Source of the DNA: Chitinophagales bacterium
Lineage (GTDB): Bacteria > Bacteroidota > Bacteroidia > Chitinophagales > Saprospiraceae
Assembly: GCA_022360175.1 (NCBI GenBank)
Contig: JAKSDI010000259.1
Location: 1-49,649 of the forward strand
Length of the DNA: 49,649 nt
Direction of reading: 5' to 3'
The first letter of the stretch is position 1. Each line of letters opens with the position of its first letter. Below are positions 41,585 to 49,649 of this stretch, one piece after another. A model generated the notes under the pieces. The model ran no database searches, was not told the origin of the DNA, and saw only the letters and a program-made list of their open reading frames with translations. A program made the translations under genes and the position numbers.

Positions 41585-43222
41585 ATGTCTACAACAACTG
41601 TATCCCTTTCCAATTCGAAAGGCTATTGGCAATTATTAGTCAATGGCAATGATTTTTATGTAAAAGGCATTGCAGGCGATTATTTTGCAGTCAATGCCAA
41701 TGAAGGTAGCCTTCCTTATTTATCTAATTACTTCATCAATAGTGGTGCAAATGCAATCAGAGTATACAATGTCTCTGGCAATCTTACGGTGATGAAACAA
41801 GTAGCAGACGAGGCGCTGGCACTCGTCGATGGCCAAACATCTCCTAATGGAGAACCCTTAATGGTGATCATGGGCCTGGCCGTGAAATATGTCGATAAAG
41901 CGACTGCTATAAGTAATAACAAAGCACTGATCAATTATATCATTGGCAAGAGCAATGCCGATCGTATTTTGTGCTGGGCAATAGGCAACGAAGTATATGA
42001 TCAGGATCATGTGGATGCTATTAATACGATAGCAAGCTTTATAAAAAGTACGAAGGTTACTAATAAGCTGGTTCGCCCAATTATGACGGTGAGCAATTAC
42101 CTCAATACAGACCCACATACCAATTCCGATCCTACCAAAAAGTTTCCCGATATAGATATCTGGGGTGTCAATTCCTATTATGGGAAGTATGATAGTGGCC
42201 ATGCTTTGACTGGATATCTGGATCAACTGGGTACCCAAGCCAGCAATAGTAAAATGTCTTTGCCATGGATCGTCACAGAATTTGGCTCCTACAATGGCAG
42301 CGGTGGCGGCCTGATACCAGGTCAGACTTATGGTACTCAGCCAGAGTACGTCTTACAGCTGAACTCTACCGATAATGCTCAAAACTATGCCGATTGCTGG
42401 AACAATTACATCGCCAAATACGAAGCTGCCAAAAGTCAGCCATATGGAAACCTGGGGGGCGTAGTACTCGACTGGATGCCTCCTCATAATAGTGGTATAG
42501 TTTATGCTTTTTTCAAATGCTTTACCTACAATAGAGGAGACAACTTCCTTTCGCCCTATATTCCAACTGCACAGATGAGCGCAGGAGGCTCTAACCGCCT
42601 GGAAAGCGTAGATACGATGACCAATCTCTGGGGAGGTACTATTACCGGTGCTTGTCCTAGTATTGTAGCAGGAAGTGAACCGCAAGGGCTCTCTATTGAG
42701 GCCAATGGTAGTTCTATCATGATGACTGAAAGTAGTGCAGGCACAGCGGTAAGTACAGGAACCAGTATTACAGCAGAGGTGACTGTAACTAATCCCGGAA
42801 GCGGCAATTTATCCTTCCTTTGGTTTTTAATAGGTGGCAATCAGGGAGTGCCTGGCGCCAGTGATTTTTGGAAGCGCATTATTTGGGCAACACCTGGCCC
42901 TAGTGGATTTTTTGGCTATAGCAAAACTTCTGTTGAACTAGAGTCAAAAATGTCTTATTATTTGAGCGATGGTGTTACTCAAAAGACTACTCCAAATCCT
43001 TTTGTAGATATTGTTTCTAATAAATCATCTACTTCTGGGAGTAATACGACCAATACAATGGTATTTCAGCTTAAGAGCCAACCTTCGCTAAACGTTCCCG
43101 GGGCTAATCCATCTATTAGCAATGGAACGGGTAGCTGGCCTAATGCACTCTATCAATTGGTTGTGATTGTCAAGAATGACGATGGAGCAGCAGTTGCTAC
43201 AGGGGCTTTCCCTGTTCAATAA
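41585..43222 (+). CDS. Clan GH-A glycosidase-like protein without visible signal peptide
   Basis: A 545-residue protein. Residues about 15-340 form a TIM barrel of the GH2/GH5/GH72-like kind. It opens WQLLVNGNDFYVKGIAGDYF and shows GANAIRVYNVSG, the acid/base Glu136 in CWAIGNEVYD, WGVNSYYGKY and the nucleophile Glu232 in PWIVTEFGSYNG. Residues about 365-545 are a beta-sandwich that may bind carbohydrate. A beta-1,3-glucan or similar substrate is plausible, but the family is not pinned down. The protein starts MSTTTVSLSNSKGYW with no signal or lipobox, unusual for a glycan enzyme with a C-terminal sandwich. A long palindrome precedes the gene. Confidence 0.78.
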   Translation: MSTTTVSLSNSKGYWQLLVNGNDFYVKGIAGDYFAVNANEGSLPYLSNYFINSGANAIRVYNVSGNLTVMKQVADEALALVDGQTSPNGEPLMVIMGLAVKYVDKATAISNNKALINYIIGKSNADRILCWAIGNEVYDQDHVDAINTIASFIKSTKVTNKLVRPIMTVSNYLNTDPHTNSDPTKKFPDIDIWGVNSYYGKYDSGHALTGYLDQLGTQASNSKMSLPWIVTEFGSYNGSGGGLIPGQTYGTQPEYVLQLNSTDNAQNYADCWNNYIAKYEAAKSQPYGNLGGVVLDWMPPHNSGIVYAFFKCFTYNRGDNFLSPYIPTAQMSAGGSNRLESVDTMTNLWGGTITGACPSIVAGSEPQGLSIEANGSSIMMTESSAGTAVSTGTSITAEVTVTNPGSGNLSFLWFLIGGNQGVPGASDFWKRIIWATPGPSGFFGYSKTSVELESKMSYYLSDGVTQKTTPNPFVDIVSNKSSTSGSNTTNTMVFQLKSQPSLNVPGANPSISNGTGSWPNALYQLVVIVKNDDGAAVATGAFPVQ

Positions 43223-43274
43223 ATAAAGATCAAACAGTTGCCAGCTTGATAGACGAAATAGGAAGTGTACAGTT

Positions 43275-43631
43275 TTATTCCAAAGCTTTATTCAATATTT
43301 CCTCTGTTATACCTGGCAACTGTATTTCTGGTGTGTTAATTGTTTCCATTATCACAGGGTTAGAGATGACTTCATCCTTAATTTTTACGATAAGTTTTTT
43401 ACCAATATTGTTGCTCGTCAGTTTCTCCATTTTGTCTACTCCTGATGAAGAAAATAAAATATTCATTCCACTTTCGGTAAGATGAATCGAATGAATATCA
43501 TCTCCTTTTATTGCTACAGAAGTATCACCCTCTACCTGGATATTAATAGAGTGTCTCACTTTTTCTTCCAGAGGGTTATTGCAAGCGAATAAAAATAAAA
43601 TCCCAATAAAAATAAAGAAGCTTTTTTTCAT
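43275..43631 (-). CDS. Small lipoprotein resembling the SecDF P1-head subdomain
   Basis: A 118-residue lipoprotein (MKKSFFIFIGILFLFAC). The mature part, with SNNIGKKLIVKIKDEVISNPVIMETI and a final ITEEILNKALE, follows the pattern of the SecD P1 head (GKxLAIVLDGxVxSAPVI ... FTxExAxxLA). In SecDF that periplasmic head touches translocating proteins. A free lipid-anchored copy is unusual in my experience and has no known function. It lies alone, facing the glycosidase gene with a 52-base gap and no strong terminator, and divergent to the next gene. Confidence 0.6.
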   Translation of the reverse strand: MKKSFFIFIGILFLFACNNPLEEKVRHSINIQVEGDTSVAIKGDDIHSIHLTESGMNILFSSSGVDKMEKLTSNNIGKKLIVKIKDEVISNPVIMETINTPEIQLPGITEEILNKALE

Positions 43632-43775
43632 AAAAGTTTATCTTAGAAGTTCTATTCGTTATCGTAAATCTGTAAAGAAAGCTATTTCATTCAAGGCAGA
43701 ATATTCCTTGTGTACCTTGCTGTAATACAGAACAGGGGTTAGTATATATAGTTTCATAAAACTGTACTTTAAAAC

Positions 43776-44255
43776 ATGGGCAGTAAATTTCAGGAAATAC
43801 AGCGATTTAAACAATGGTGGCTTTGGTACATCATTATCACAGTTGCACTAATTCCTGTATGGGGGATTTATCAGCAAATAGTATTAGGAAAGCAATTTGG
43901 TAACAATCCGATGTCAGATACAGGGCTAGTAGTATTTTTATTATTGATGTTATTATTTGTTGCCTTTTTTCGATCCATCCATTTGAAAACCGAAATAGAC
44001 AAAAACGGTATAAACATCTTGTTCTTCCCTTTTATAAAAAAGTACATAAGCTGGAATGAGATCAATAGCGCTTCTGTCGTTCAATACAATTTTATAGGAT
44101 ATGGAATACGCTTATCAAGCCGTTTTGGTACTGCTTATAATATAGCAGGGAATTCAGGACTTGCTATTGAATTAAAGAATGGAAATAAGTACTTAATTGG
44201 TACGCAAAAAGAAGAAGAGCTAAAAGAAATCCTGGAACACCTAAATATAACATAA
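43776..44255 (+). CDS. Two-pass membrane protein with PH-like domain (DUF6141-like)
   Basis: A 159-residue protein. Two membrane helices (WLWYIIITVALIPVWGIYQQIV and VVFLLLMLLFVAFFRSIH) precede a cytoplasmic beta-rich domain of about 85 residues (LKTEIDKNGINILFFPFI, ISWNEINSASVVQYN, AYNIAGNSGLAIELKNGNKYLIGTQKEEEL). This layout is common in small Bacteroidota proteins annotated DUF6141, with a PH-like fold. No enzymatic residues are seen. It is monocistronic between two unrelated genes. Confidence 0.65.
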   Translation: MGSKFQEIQRFKQWWLWYIIITVALIPVWGIYQQIVLGKQFGNNPMSDTGLVVFLLLMLLFVAFFRSIHLKTEIDKNGINILFFPFIKKYISWNEINSASVVQYNFIGYGIRLSSRFGTAYNIAGNSGLAIELKNGNKYLIGTQKEEELKEILEHLNIT

Positions 44256-44394
44256 ACTTCATTTTGTATTCATATTCATTTTAATTTTTATCTATAATTT
44301 TAGAGTCCCATCACTCACCACTTTTCAAGAAAATTTTCAGTAGGTTGCCTTTCGCAACATCAGTCAATTTAACTAAAAAAGAACCTTTTGGACG

Positions 44395-45063
44395 ATGAAA
44401 ATCAGAATGCTTGAAAGAGAAGACATTCCTGCTCTTGAAACTCTTAGACTTACGGCATATCAGCATGCTACTGGTACACAACTTGAAGATAATTCATTCC
44501 TTTTATGGAACGAACTAGATGAGCGATCCTGCATCCTTGTCATGGAAAATGAAGCAGGAAAAATCATATCAACAATGAGAGGGACAGTCATCCATCAAAA
44601 AGATGATTTAGAAAACTTCTTTGATATTCGACTCCATCAGGAATTTCTCTTCCCTAAGCTTGCGGTTAGTCGGGCTGCAACCTTTCTTGAATACAGAGGA
44701 AGACATTACACAGTGGTCTTGCGAACTGTTTTTTTACAAGCATGTATTAGAGCAGAAATAGAAGGAATTGCAACTACCATACAGGAGGATGCCTCGCGAG
44801 TACCTTTATTTCGGGACATGGGATGCCAAATGGAGGTAGCAGACATTAGTCATCGTTCCGATTCTTACTTCCACAATAGTAGTCGTGTACTATTTGGTAT
44901 GCTAAAAAGAAAAGATTTTTTTAGTGCTTATAAAATTGCCAATGAAAAAATGATGTCCAAGCTTTCCGACTTCACTATTGCCCCTCATTTATTCGACCAC
45001 ATAAAGACCGTGTTAGAAAACACAAACCGGGCAGTTGGTGATAAAAATTTACTGGGATTATAG
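44395..45063 (+). CDS. GNAT-fold acyltransferase, FeeM-like
   Basis: A 222-residue cytoplasmic protein. The N-terminus MKIRMLEREDIPALETLR is a classic GNAT start. SCILVMENEAGKIISTMRGTVI, FPKLAVSRAATFLEYRGRHYTVVLRTVFLQACIRAEIEGIATTI and PLFRDMGCQM correspond to the central GNAT strands. This resembles N-acyl amino acid synthase (FeeM)/autoinducer-synthase-like proteins, which use acyl-ACP or acyl-CoA donors. The pyrophosphate-loop motif R/QxxGxG/A is not conserved, so the donor is uncertain. The gene stands alone, with an inverted repeat after its stop. Confidence 0.6.
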   Translation: MKIRMLEREDIPALETLRLTAYQHATGTQLEDNSFLLWNELDERSCILVMENEAGKIISTMRGTVIHQKDDLENFFDIRLHQEFLFPKLAVSRAATFLEYRGRHYTVVLRTVFLQACIRAEIEGIATTIQEDASRVPLFRDMGCQMEVADISHRSDSYFHNSSRVLFGMLKRKDFFSAYKIANEKMMSKLSDFTIAPHLFDHIKTVLENTNRAVGDKNLLGL

Positions 45064-45065
45064 TA

Positions 45066-45123
45066 CTTATTGTGACTTTAATTAAAAAGAGCATAATCCA
45101 TCAGCTACTAAAGTCACAATAAG
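45066..45123. terminator. Long-loop inverted repeat between convergent genes
   Basis: The 15-bp perfect inverted repeat CTTATTGTGACTTTA and its complement have a 28-base loop, between the GNAT-like and NHL-repeat genes. There is no T-run, so a terminator role is likely but not certain. Confidence 0.5.
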
Positions 45124-45141
45124 ACACCATACTCTTCAAGC

Positions 45142-46278
45142 TTATTGCAACTTGACAAACCTGGAGCGACTAAGCCCATAATTGTGATGTATTTCTATTA
45201 GGTATGCTCCCACGGGTAGATATTCGATTTGAATCTGTCCCCTACCCTTTACTATCTCTATATTTTGAGCAGCTATCAGTCGCTTGTCCTGATTGTAAAT
45301 ATGGTAAATTACATGACCACTTATGGGTTTTAAGAGTTCTAAATTAATCTGTGATACAGCAGGATTAGGATAAATTTTAAAATCATTCAAATGTCCCTGC
45401 GCAGGTGTTTCTTTAGCTCCGAGTGAAATATCTCCAAGAATAATTCTGCGCAACAGATTAGTGTTATTTTCGGAGACATAAAGCGTATCTCCTGTTGGGC
45501 TTACAGCAATCCCATCAGGATTGGTAAATTGTGCCATATCTATGCTTCCATTTGTGCTGCCTGCAACTCCTGTTCCTGCAAAAACACTGGTATCTCCGTC
45601 TAGTCCAACTTTGTATATTTTATGCTCTCCCGTTGAGCATACATATAAATATCCTGATGAAAAAGTCATAAATCCAATTGGAAGATCAGAAATAGTAGTC
45701 AATAAGCTAATATTTCCATCCAGGTCGATTTGGTGAATTTTTCCATCATTCAAATTAGCCGAATATAAATATTGCTGGTTGGAATCTATAGCCAGGCCTA
45801 CGGGCTGACTTAAACCTGCCACCAGAGTGGAAATAGTACCGGATGGGGTGATTTTACTAATGGTTCCATTTCCATAATTTGTTACATACAGGTTTTGTTG
45901 GTAGTCAAAAACAAGGTCGGCAGGTTGGTTCAGTCCTGCTGCAAATTGATCAACATTCCCTTCTGTATCTATGGTGCTAATCTGCCCACTGGTAAATTCA
46001 GCTACATACAAGAGCCCTGAAGGAGAAAATACCAGGCCTGCAGGTTGGCTTAAGCCAGAAGCATAGAGCATGCTTTCTCCTTCAGGAGATATTTTATAAA
46101 CACGACTCCCATTAAAGCCACTGCCAAATAAATCGGATGCATATACATCACCAGAATGGTGTACAACCAGGCCATTATTGATCCGAGGCATAGGCCCAGC
46201 AACTGTTTCTACTGTTTGTGCATATACATTAGGCCAAAAAAACAGAACTATCCAACTGATTAGAATGATATTTCGCAT
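45142..46278 (-). CDS. Secreted NHL-repeat beta-propeller with type IX sorting domain
   Basis: A 378-residue protein; signal MRNIILISWIVLFFWPNVYAQ. Six repeated blades of the form GLSQPAGLVFSPSGLLYVAE / GLNQPADLVFDYQQNLYVTN / GLSQPVGLAIDSNQQYLYSAN follow, ending in NPDGIAVSPTGDTLYVSENN: an NHL/SMP-30-type propeller. Residues about 300-378 form a type A T9SS sorting domain (FKIYPNPAVSQINLEL, LPVGAYLIEIHHNYG, SRFVKLQ). The protein is therefore exported to the surface or medium through the type IX system. The propeller ligand is unknown. It is a single gene, 69 bases beyond the AraC regulator gene on the same strand. Confidence 0.88.
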   Translation of the reverse strand: MRNIILISWIVLFFWPNVYAQTVETVAGPMPRINNGLVVHHSGDVYASDLFGSGFNGSRVYKISPEGESMLYASGLSQPAGLVFSPSGLLYVAEFTSGQISTIDTEGNVDQFAAGLNQPADLVFDYQQNLYVTNYGNGTISKITPSGTISTLVAGLSQPVGLAIDSNQQYLYSANLNDGKIHQIDLDGNISLLTTISDLPIGFMTFSSGYLYVCSTGEHKIYKVGLDGDTSVFAGTGVAGSTNGSIDMAQFTNPDGIAVSPTGDTLYVSENNTNLLRRIILGDISLGAKETPAQGHLNDFKIYPNPAVSQINLELLKPISGHVIYHIYNQDKRLIAAQNIEIVKGRGQIQIEYLPVGAYLIEIHHNYGLSRSRFVKLQ

Positions 46279-46347
46279 AGCTTTATATTGTTGAGGTAAA
46301 GATTATCATCATTTACCACAAGAAACCGATTTATGGATTGTCCCCCT

Positions 46348-47271
46348 CTACAAATATTGCTTATTTTCTAAAAGGCGATATTGAGAAGGTGTCAATTCAA
46401 AGTATTTCTTAAAAACTCTACCAAAAGCAGTTGGACTATTGTATCCCAGTTGAAATCCAATTTCTGAAACAGACAGGTGTTTATTATTTAATAATTCAAC
46501 CGCTTTGTCCATTTGAATTTTGAGATGATACTGATAAGGGGTTGAAGTAAAACAAGCTTTGAAAAGGCGGTGGAAATGATAAGGAGAAAGGGTAGCTATC
46601 GCTGCTACCTTTTTAAGAGAAAATGGTTGATTCCAATTGTCATTTAAGTATTCACAGCCAATCTGCAATCTTCTATATTGTTCTTGTATGGTAGAAGGCT
46701 TAAGCGCGCTTAGATAGGCCAATCTTATTGAGTGTTGGGACTGATCAGCTATAAGTGCTTCAGATAAACGGAAAAACAATGACTGATCTATCTCCATTTC
46801 ATTGTGTTCGGAAGGTATTATACTATTGAGATATTTAACGAGTTGTTTAAGAAGCTGATTGACTCTTGTATTCTCATGCTGGTAGGTATTCTCAAAAAGC
46901 TGTAAAGCATCAGTCTTTAAACAACTGAAATTGTCCATGCTTTTCTGAATCCCATATTTTGCAAAAGTTTTAACTCCGTCCATTGTTTCCGGGTCTATAA
47001 ATAATGAAAGAGCTCTGCCAGTTGCCTTTAAAGTAGTTACTTCACTCCCACTATTCACCAAAAGGTGTTCTTGTGGTTTAATGAGCACTTCCCTACCCTG
47101 CACATTATATGTTTCAAAGCCGCTTATTACATATTTAATAGAATATGGTGATTGATAACTAAAGCCTTCAAAAGCAGTATCTTCCGAAAAATAGACTTGA
47201 TTTGAAAATTGCCGGGGCAATTCAGATTGAGAATAAGAGGCTCCCATTTTTATAGCAAAGGCTTTTTTCAT
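46348..47271 (-). CDS. AraC-family transcriptional regulator
   Basis: A 307-residue protein. The N-terminal part (about 20-110) looks like a cupin-type sensor (GFETYNVQGREVLIKPQEHLLVNSGSE). The C-terminal 100 residues hold the double helix-turn-helix: SLKKVAAIATLSPYHFHRLFKACF and SVSEIGFQLGYNSPTAFGRVFKKYFELTPSQYR. It lies on the same strand as the NHL-repeat gene, which follows by 69 bases, so it may control or be co-transcribed with it. The ligand is not known. Confidence 0.9.
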   Translation of the reverse strand: MKKAFAIKMGASYSQSELPRQFSNQVYFSEDTAFEGFSYQSPYSIKYVISGFETYNVQGREVLIKPQEHLLVNSGSEVTTLKATGRALSLFIDPETMDGVKTFAKYGIQKSMDNFSCLKTDALQLFENTYQHENTRVNQLLKQLVKYLNSIIPSEHNEMEIDQSLFFRLSEALIADQSQHSIRLAYLSALKPSTIQEQYRRLQIGCEYLNDNWNQPFSLKKVAAIATLSPYHFHRLFKACFTSTPYQYHLKIQMDKAVELLNNKHLSVSEIGFQLGYNSPTAFGRVFKKYFELTPSQYRLLENKQYL

Positions 47272-47625
47272 AATCCCTTGATTGTATAAAGGCTTAATGT
47301 TACAGATTAAAAAAAGTGTTTAAAGAAAATTTCGGATGAGTAAAAAACATTAAAGTATATGATAATGCCAAACTTGTCTGACAATAAGCTCTTGCAGTTT
47401 ACAATTTTAATGCAGAAGATCGGGATAGCGTAGAATGATTAGGAAACATATCTCCAGATCTCTTTCTATCCTTAAAGACCAAACAATGTAATAGCAAAAT
47501 GCACCCTCCTATCTCTTTCGATAAAAGATTAGTTGTAGTTTCTAATGAAAGAAAATTTTATCTGAGTAAGATAGTACTGCAAAGTAACACAACAGCAGTG
47601 TCTGTTTTGAATGGTTTGTGTAGGC
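47272..47625. other. 354-bp intergenic region
   Basis: Lies between the AraC regulator start and the stop of the HD phosphohydrolase gene, both on minus. No open frame, strong hairpin or repeat was seen. It should hold the araC-type promoter, but no good TAnnTTTG box with a -33 TTG stands out. Confidence 0.4.
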
Positions 47626-49649
47626 TTATTTAGGAGCTATTTTGTTTTCTTCTTCAGGATATTCGATCCTCCCATGATGAACAGACTTCATTAGTTGCTT
47701 AAAGACTGTTTTACAGGTTTCCAGTTCACTAAAGGTGAGTTTAGATTCTTCAAATTGGCGGTGTTGAATCTTGCCATTAATGATTTTATCAATGAGTGTT
47801 TCTAATTCTTCACTGCTCGGATTTTTCAAACTTTTGCAAGCAGCTTCTATAGAGTCTGCCATCATCAAAATGGTTTGCTCTTTAGTAGATGGGCGTGGCC
47901 CCGGATATCGGAATAAGGATTCATCTACCTCTTCATCAGGATGTTCATTGATATAACTTCTATAAAAATATTCCACTCGGGTAGTGCCATGATGTGTGCG
48001 TATAAAGTCGATCAGCGGTTTAGGAAGACGTGCTTTTTTTGACATCTTTATCCCTTTTGCAACATGGCCAATGATTATTTGTGCACTTTCCTTGTAGGAC
48101 ATCCCTTCATGTGGGCTTTTTCCGGATTGATTCTCAATAAAAAAGGAAGGATTTTCCAGTTTGCCAATATCATGATATAAGGCTGCCACTTTCACCATTA
48201 GATGATCTGCATCAATTGCACGTGCAGCTTCTTCTGATAAATTGGCTACTTGCAAAGAGTGTTGTAAAGTACCTGGTGCTTTTGCTGCCAGAGCCCTCAG
48301 CAGCGGGCGATTCATATCTGATAATTCTACTAGAGTGAAAGCGGAAGTAAAGCCAAATAAACGCTCCAGCAATGGAATTAAAGGATAAGCCAGTAGCGTC
48401 ATGAAAGTGCTTATGAGTAGCCATGACAAAACTTTCCAGTCTACATCACTAAATTGTCCTTCCTGAATAAGAGACAGTCCAATATAACCAAGAGCATAAA
48501 CAACAAATACTAGTAATATAGAAGAAAAGAAACGCGTCCAGTTTCGAGTATCTATGTTACTTAACAATACAGAAATGCCTGCTATAATTTGAAGGAAAGT
48601 AAATTCATATCCTAAGGAAGAAATGAAACTTGCCAGGAGTACTACCGAAAGATGAGTAAAAAGTGCCAGGCGCTCGTTGTAGAATGATTTTATTACGATA
48701 GGTACGATACAAAAAGGTATCATATAAGCACTTAGAGCATCCAATGATTCTATCGTATGCACCAAATAACTAAAAGCCATCAGCCATAGCAGAATGAATA
48801 ATAGCTTATTGAACTTTGCGAATACTGGTTTGGCATATAACTTAACATAAAAGAGGAATATCCCAATGATAAGGGTTGACAATAAAAAATAGCCTCCCAA
48901 TACACCGTAATAAGATTGTTGGTTAGTTACCTCTTCTTCATACTTCTCTTTAAAAGAGATGAGTTTACGATATACTTCATCTGTGATGTAACCTCCTTTG
49001 GTCACTATAAGATTTCCTTTTGATACACGCCCTTTATAAAGCGCAATCTGACTAATCTGATTATCTAAAATCTGCTTTGTAATCGTATCATTATAAAGGA
49101 CATTAGCCTCCGTAGAAGCTTCCAGTAATGGATATAGGAATTCGGGCTCTGCCAATCGGCTATAAGGCAGAGAGTCAGTCAGTAAAGACCTTACCTCGCT
49201 GATCAATAAGACATTACCTATGGTTTGGGGGTGTGTAGTATTACCAATTAAGATATTGATGACATAATCAGGTGGCTTACTAGCATGTTTTTTATCTAAT
49301 GATACAACACCTTTTTTATATCTTCTTTTCAGAAATTGTATACCAAAATCCAGATACCGATCTGGGTATCGGAGCACATCATCAAAAGGCCCTTCTTTTT
49401 TTACTTGTTCCAGTTGTTGTTCAAACTGTTGTTCAAACTTTGCCAGGCTTTCTTTTTCTATTTCCTGGTTTAATACATAATACGGCGAGTGTTCTGCTCG
49501 TAATTTTTCTTTTTCTGCTTCTAATTCATCTAGAGGCCTACGAATAGCAAAATCAAAAGGAGCTCTTAAATCCTCATAATTCCATTCTTGCCCTCTATCA
49601 AATTCATATTTGAACTTAAGGTTATTAGGAAATAATAAGCTAATGAAAA
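47626..49649 (-). CDS. 7TM-HD c-di-AMP phosphodiesterase, PgpH type (5' end outside window)
   Basis: The minus-strand frame stays open to base 49649, so the N-terminus lies off the right edge; about 673 residues are visible. A GTG at 49377 is internal, since conserved sequence continues above it (FDRGQEWNYEDLRAPFDFAIRRP). Order: an extracellular 7TMR-HDED domain with a coiled-coil EQQFEQQLEQV, seven membrane helices from YYGVLGGYFLLSTLIIGIFL to LLISTFMTLLAYPLIPLL, then the HD domain. The HD domain shows HSLQVANLSEEAARAI, ALYHDIGKLENPSFF, FIRTHHGTTRVEYFY and ILMMADSIEAACKSL, with all metal ligands kept. PgpH proteins hydrolyse cyclic di-AMP. Family assignment is strong; the substrate follows from characterised relatives. 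Confidence 0.9.
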   Translation of the reverse strand, partial: FISLLFPNNLKFKYEFDRGQEWNYEDLRAPFDFAIRRPLDELEAEKEKLRAEHSPYYVLNQEIEKESLAKFEQQFEQQLEQVKKEGPFDDVLRYPDRYLDFGIQFLKRRYKKGVVSLDKKHASKPPDYVINILIGNTTHPQTIGNVLLISEVRSLLTDSLPYSRLAEPEFLYPLLEASTEANVLYNDTITKQILDNQISQIALYKGRVSKGNLIVTKGGYITDEVYRKLISFKEKYEEEVTNQQSYYGVLGGYFLLSTLIIGIFLFYVKLYAKPVFAKFNKLLFILLWLMAFSYLVHTIESLDALSAYMIPFCIVPIVIKSFYNERLALFTHLSVVLLASFISSLGYEFTFLQIIAGISVLLSNIDTRNWTRFFSSILLVFVVYALGYIGLSLIQEGQFSDVDWKVLSWLLISTFMTLLAYPLIPLLERLFGFTSAFTLVELSDMNRPLLRALAAKAPGTLQHSLQVANLSEEAARAIDADHLMVKVAALYHDIGKLENPSFFIENQSGKSPHEGMSYKESAQIIIGHVAKGIKMSKKARLPKPLIDFIRTHHGTTRVEYFYRSYINEHPDEEVDESLFRYPGPRPSTKEQTILMMADSIEAACKSLKNPSSEELETLIDKIINGKIQHRQFEESKLTFSELETCKTVFKQLMKSVHHGRIEYPEEENKIAPK

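Noticed and set aside
47626-49377. HD phosphohydrolase as a complete 583-residue protein starting at 49377
   Set aside because: The GTG at 49377 is internal. Family-typical sequence continues upstream in frame to 49649, so the gene is cut by the window edge.
49299-49547. Plus-strand open frame near the right edge
   Set aside because: It is the antisense of the HD phosphohydrolase gene, whose frame stays open to the window end with conserved sequence.

Overview
The window is AT-rich chromosomal DNA from a member of the Bacteroidota, most likely a Cytophagales-type marine or soil bacterium. The support is a SusC/SusD/SusE polysaccharide locus, a type IX secretion sorting domain, a FISUMP lipoprotein, a bacilliredoxin (YtxJ), many SPII lipoproteins with N-terminal Cys, and promoter-like TAnnTTTG motifs in place of E. 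coli-type -10 boxes. Starts lack Shine-Dalgarno sequences, as is usual in this phylum. No rRNA, tRNA, CRISPR array or intact insertion sequence was seen.

Layout. 1-829: the C-terminus of a PfaD-type enoyl reductase (trans-AT polyketide or PUFA synthase), then a methyltransferase gene cut off at its SAM-binding motif. 830-4261 (minus): four tightly packed genes for exported proteins (EreA-like lipoprotein, HELGH metallopeptidase-like lipoprotein, outer-membrane barrel, FISUMP lipoprotein). The lead gene carries an 18-base homopolymer, and a 113-bp piece of it is duplicated just upstream. 4704-6902: a DUF4838 glycosidase-like protein. 7015-11870: housekeeping genes pdhB, a small lipoprotein, ytxJ, mnmD, an HNH/AP2 relic, ribD and a thioredoxin-fold protein. 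11983-16088 (minus): a membrane subtilisin, a membrane-anchored non-specific nuclease and a HerA-like ATPase. 16376-20471: trxB, fbaA and a double-ATPase peptide ABC protein.

20944-33395 is a malto-oligosaccharide locus. SusC, SusD and a four-module SusE-like lipoprotein run on plus. A facing minus operon holds pgmB, a GH65 phosphorylase, an unknown lipoprotein and a GH13 lipoprotein amylase. Inferred logic: surface amylase and SusE/SusD bind and cut starch, SusC imports oligosaccharides, cytoplasmic GH65 makes beta-glucose-1-phosphate, and PgmB feeds it to glycolysis. No inner-membrane maltose transporter and no SusR/LacI-type regulator are present in the window.

33871-37982 is a two-gene operon: a TlpA-like lipoprotein and a 919-residue TIR-like / acidic / TPR / short-chain dehydrogenase fusion. 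38645-40451 holds yggS and an AAA+ ATPase fused to a gamma-glutamylcyclotransferase-like domain. It has a well-formed promoter with a palindrome in its spacer, and is flanked by copies of a multi-hairpin interspersed repeat. 41371-41557 is a long imperfect palindrome upstream of a clan GH-A glycosidase. The remainder holds a SecD-head-like lipoprotein, a PH-like membrane protein, a GNAT/FeeM-like protein, an NHL-repeat T9SS cargo, an AraC regulator and, running off the right edge, a 7TM-HD c-di-AMP phosphodiesterase.

The strongest candidates for undescribed biology are the TIR-TPR-SDR protein, the AAA+/GGCT fusion, the HerA-nuclease-protease operon and the four-gene envelope operon with its homopolymer. 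All functional statements rest on motif recognition by eye, not on database searches.
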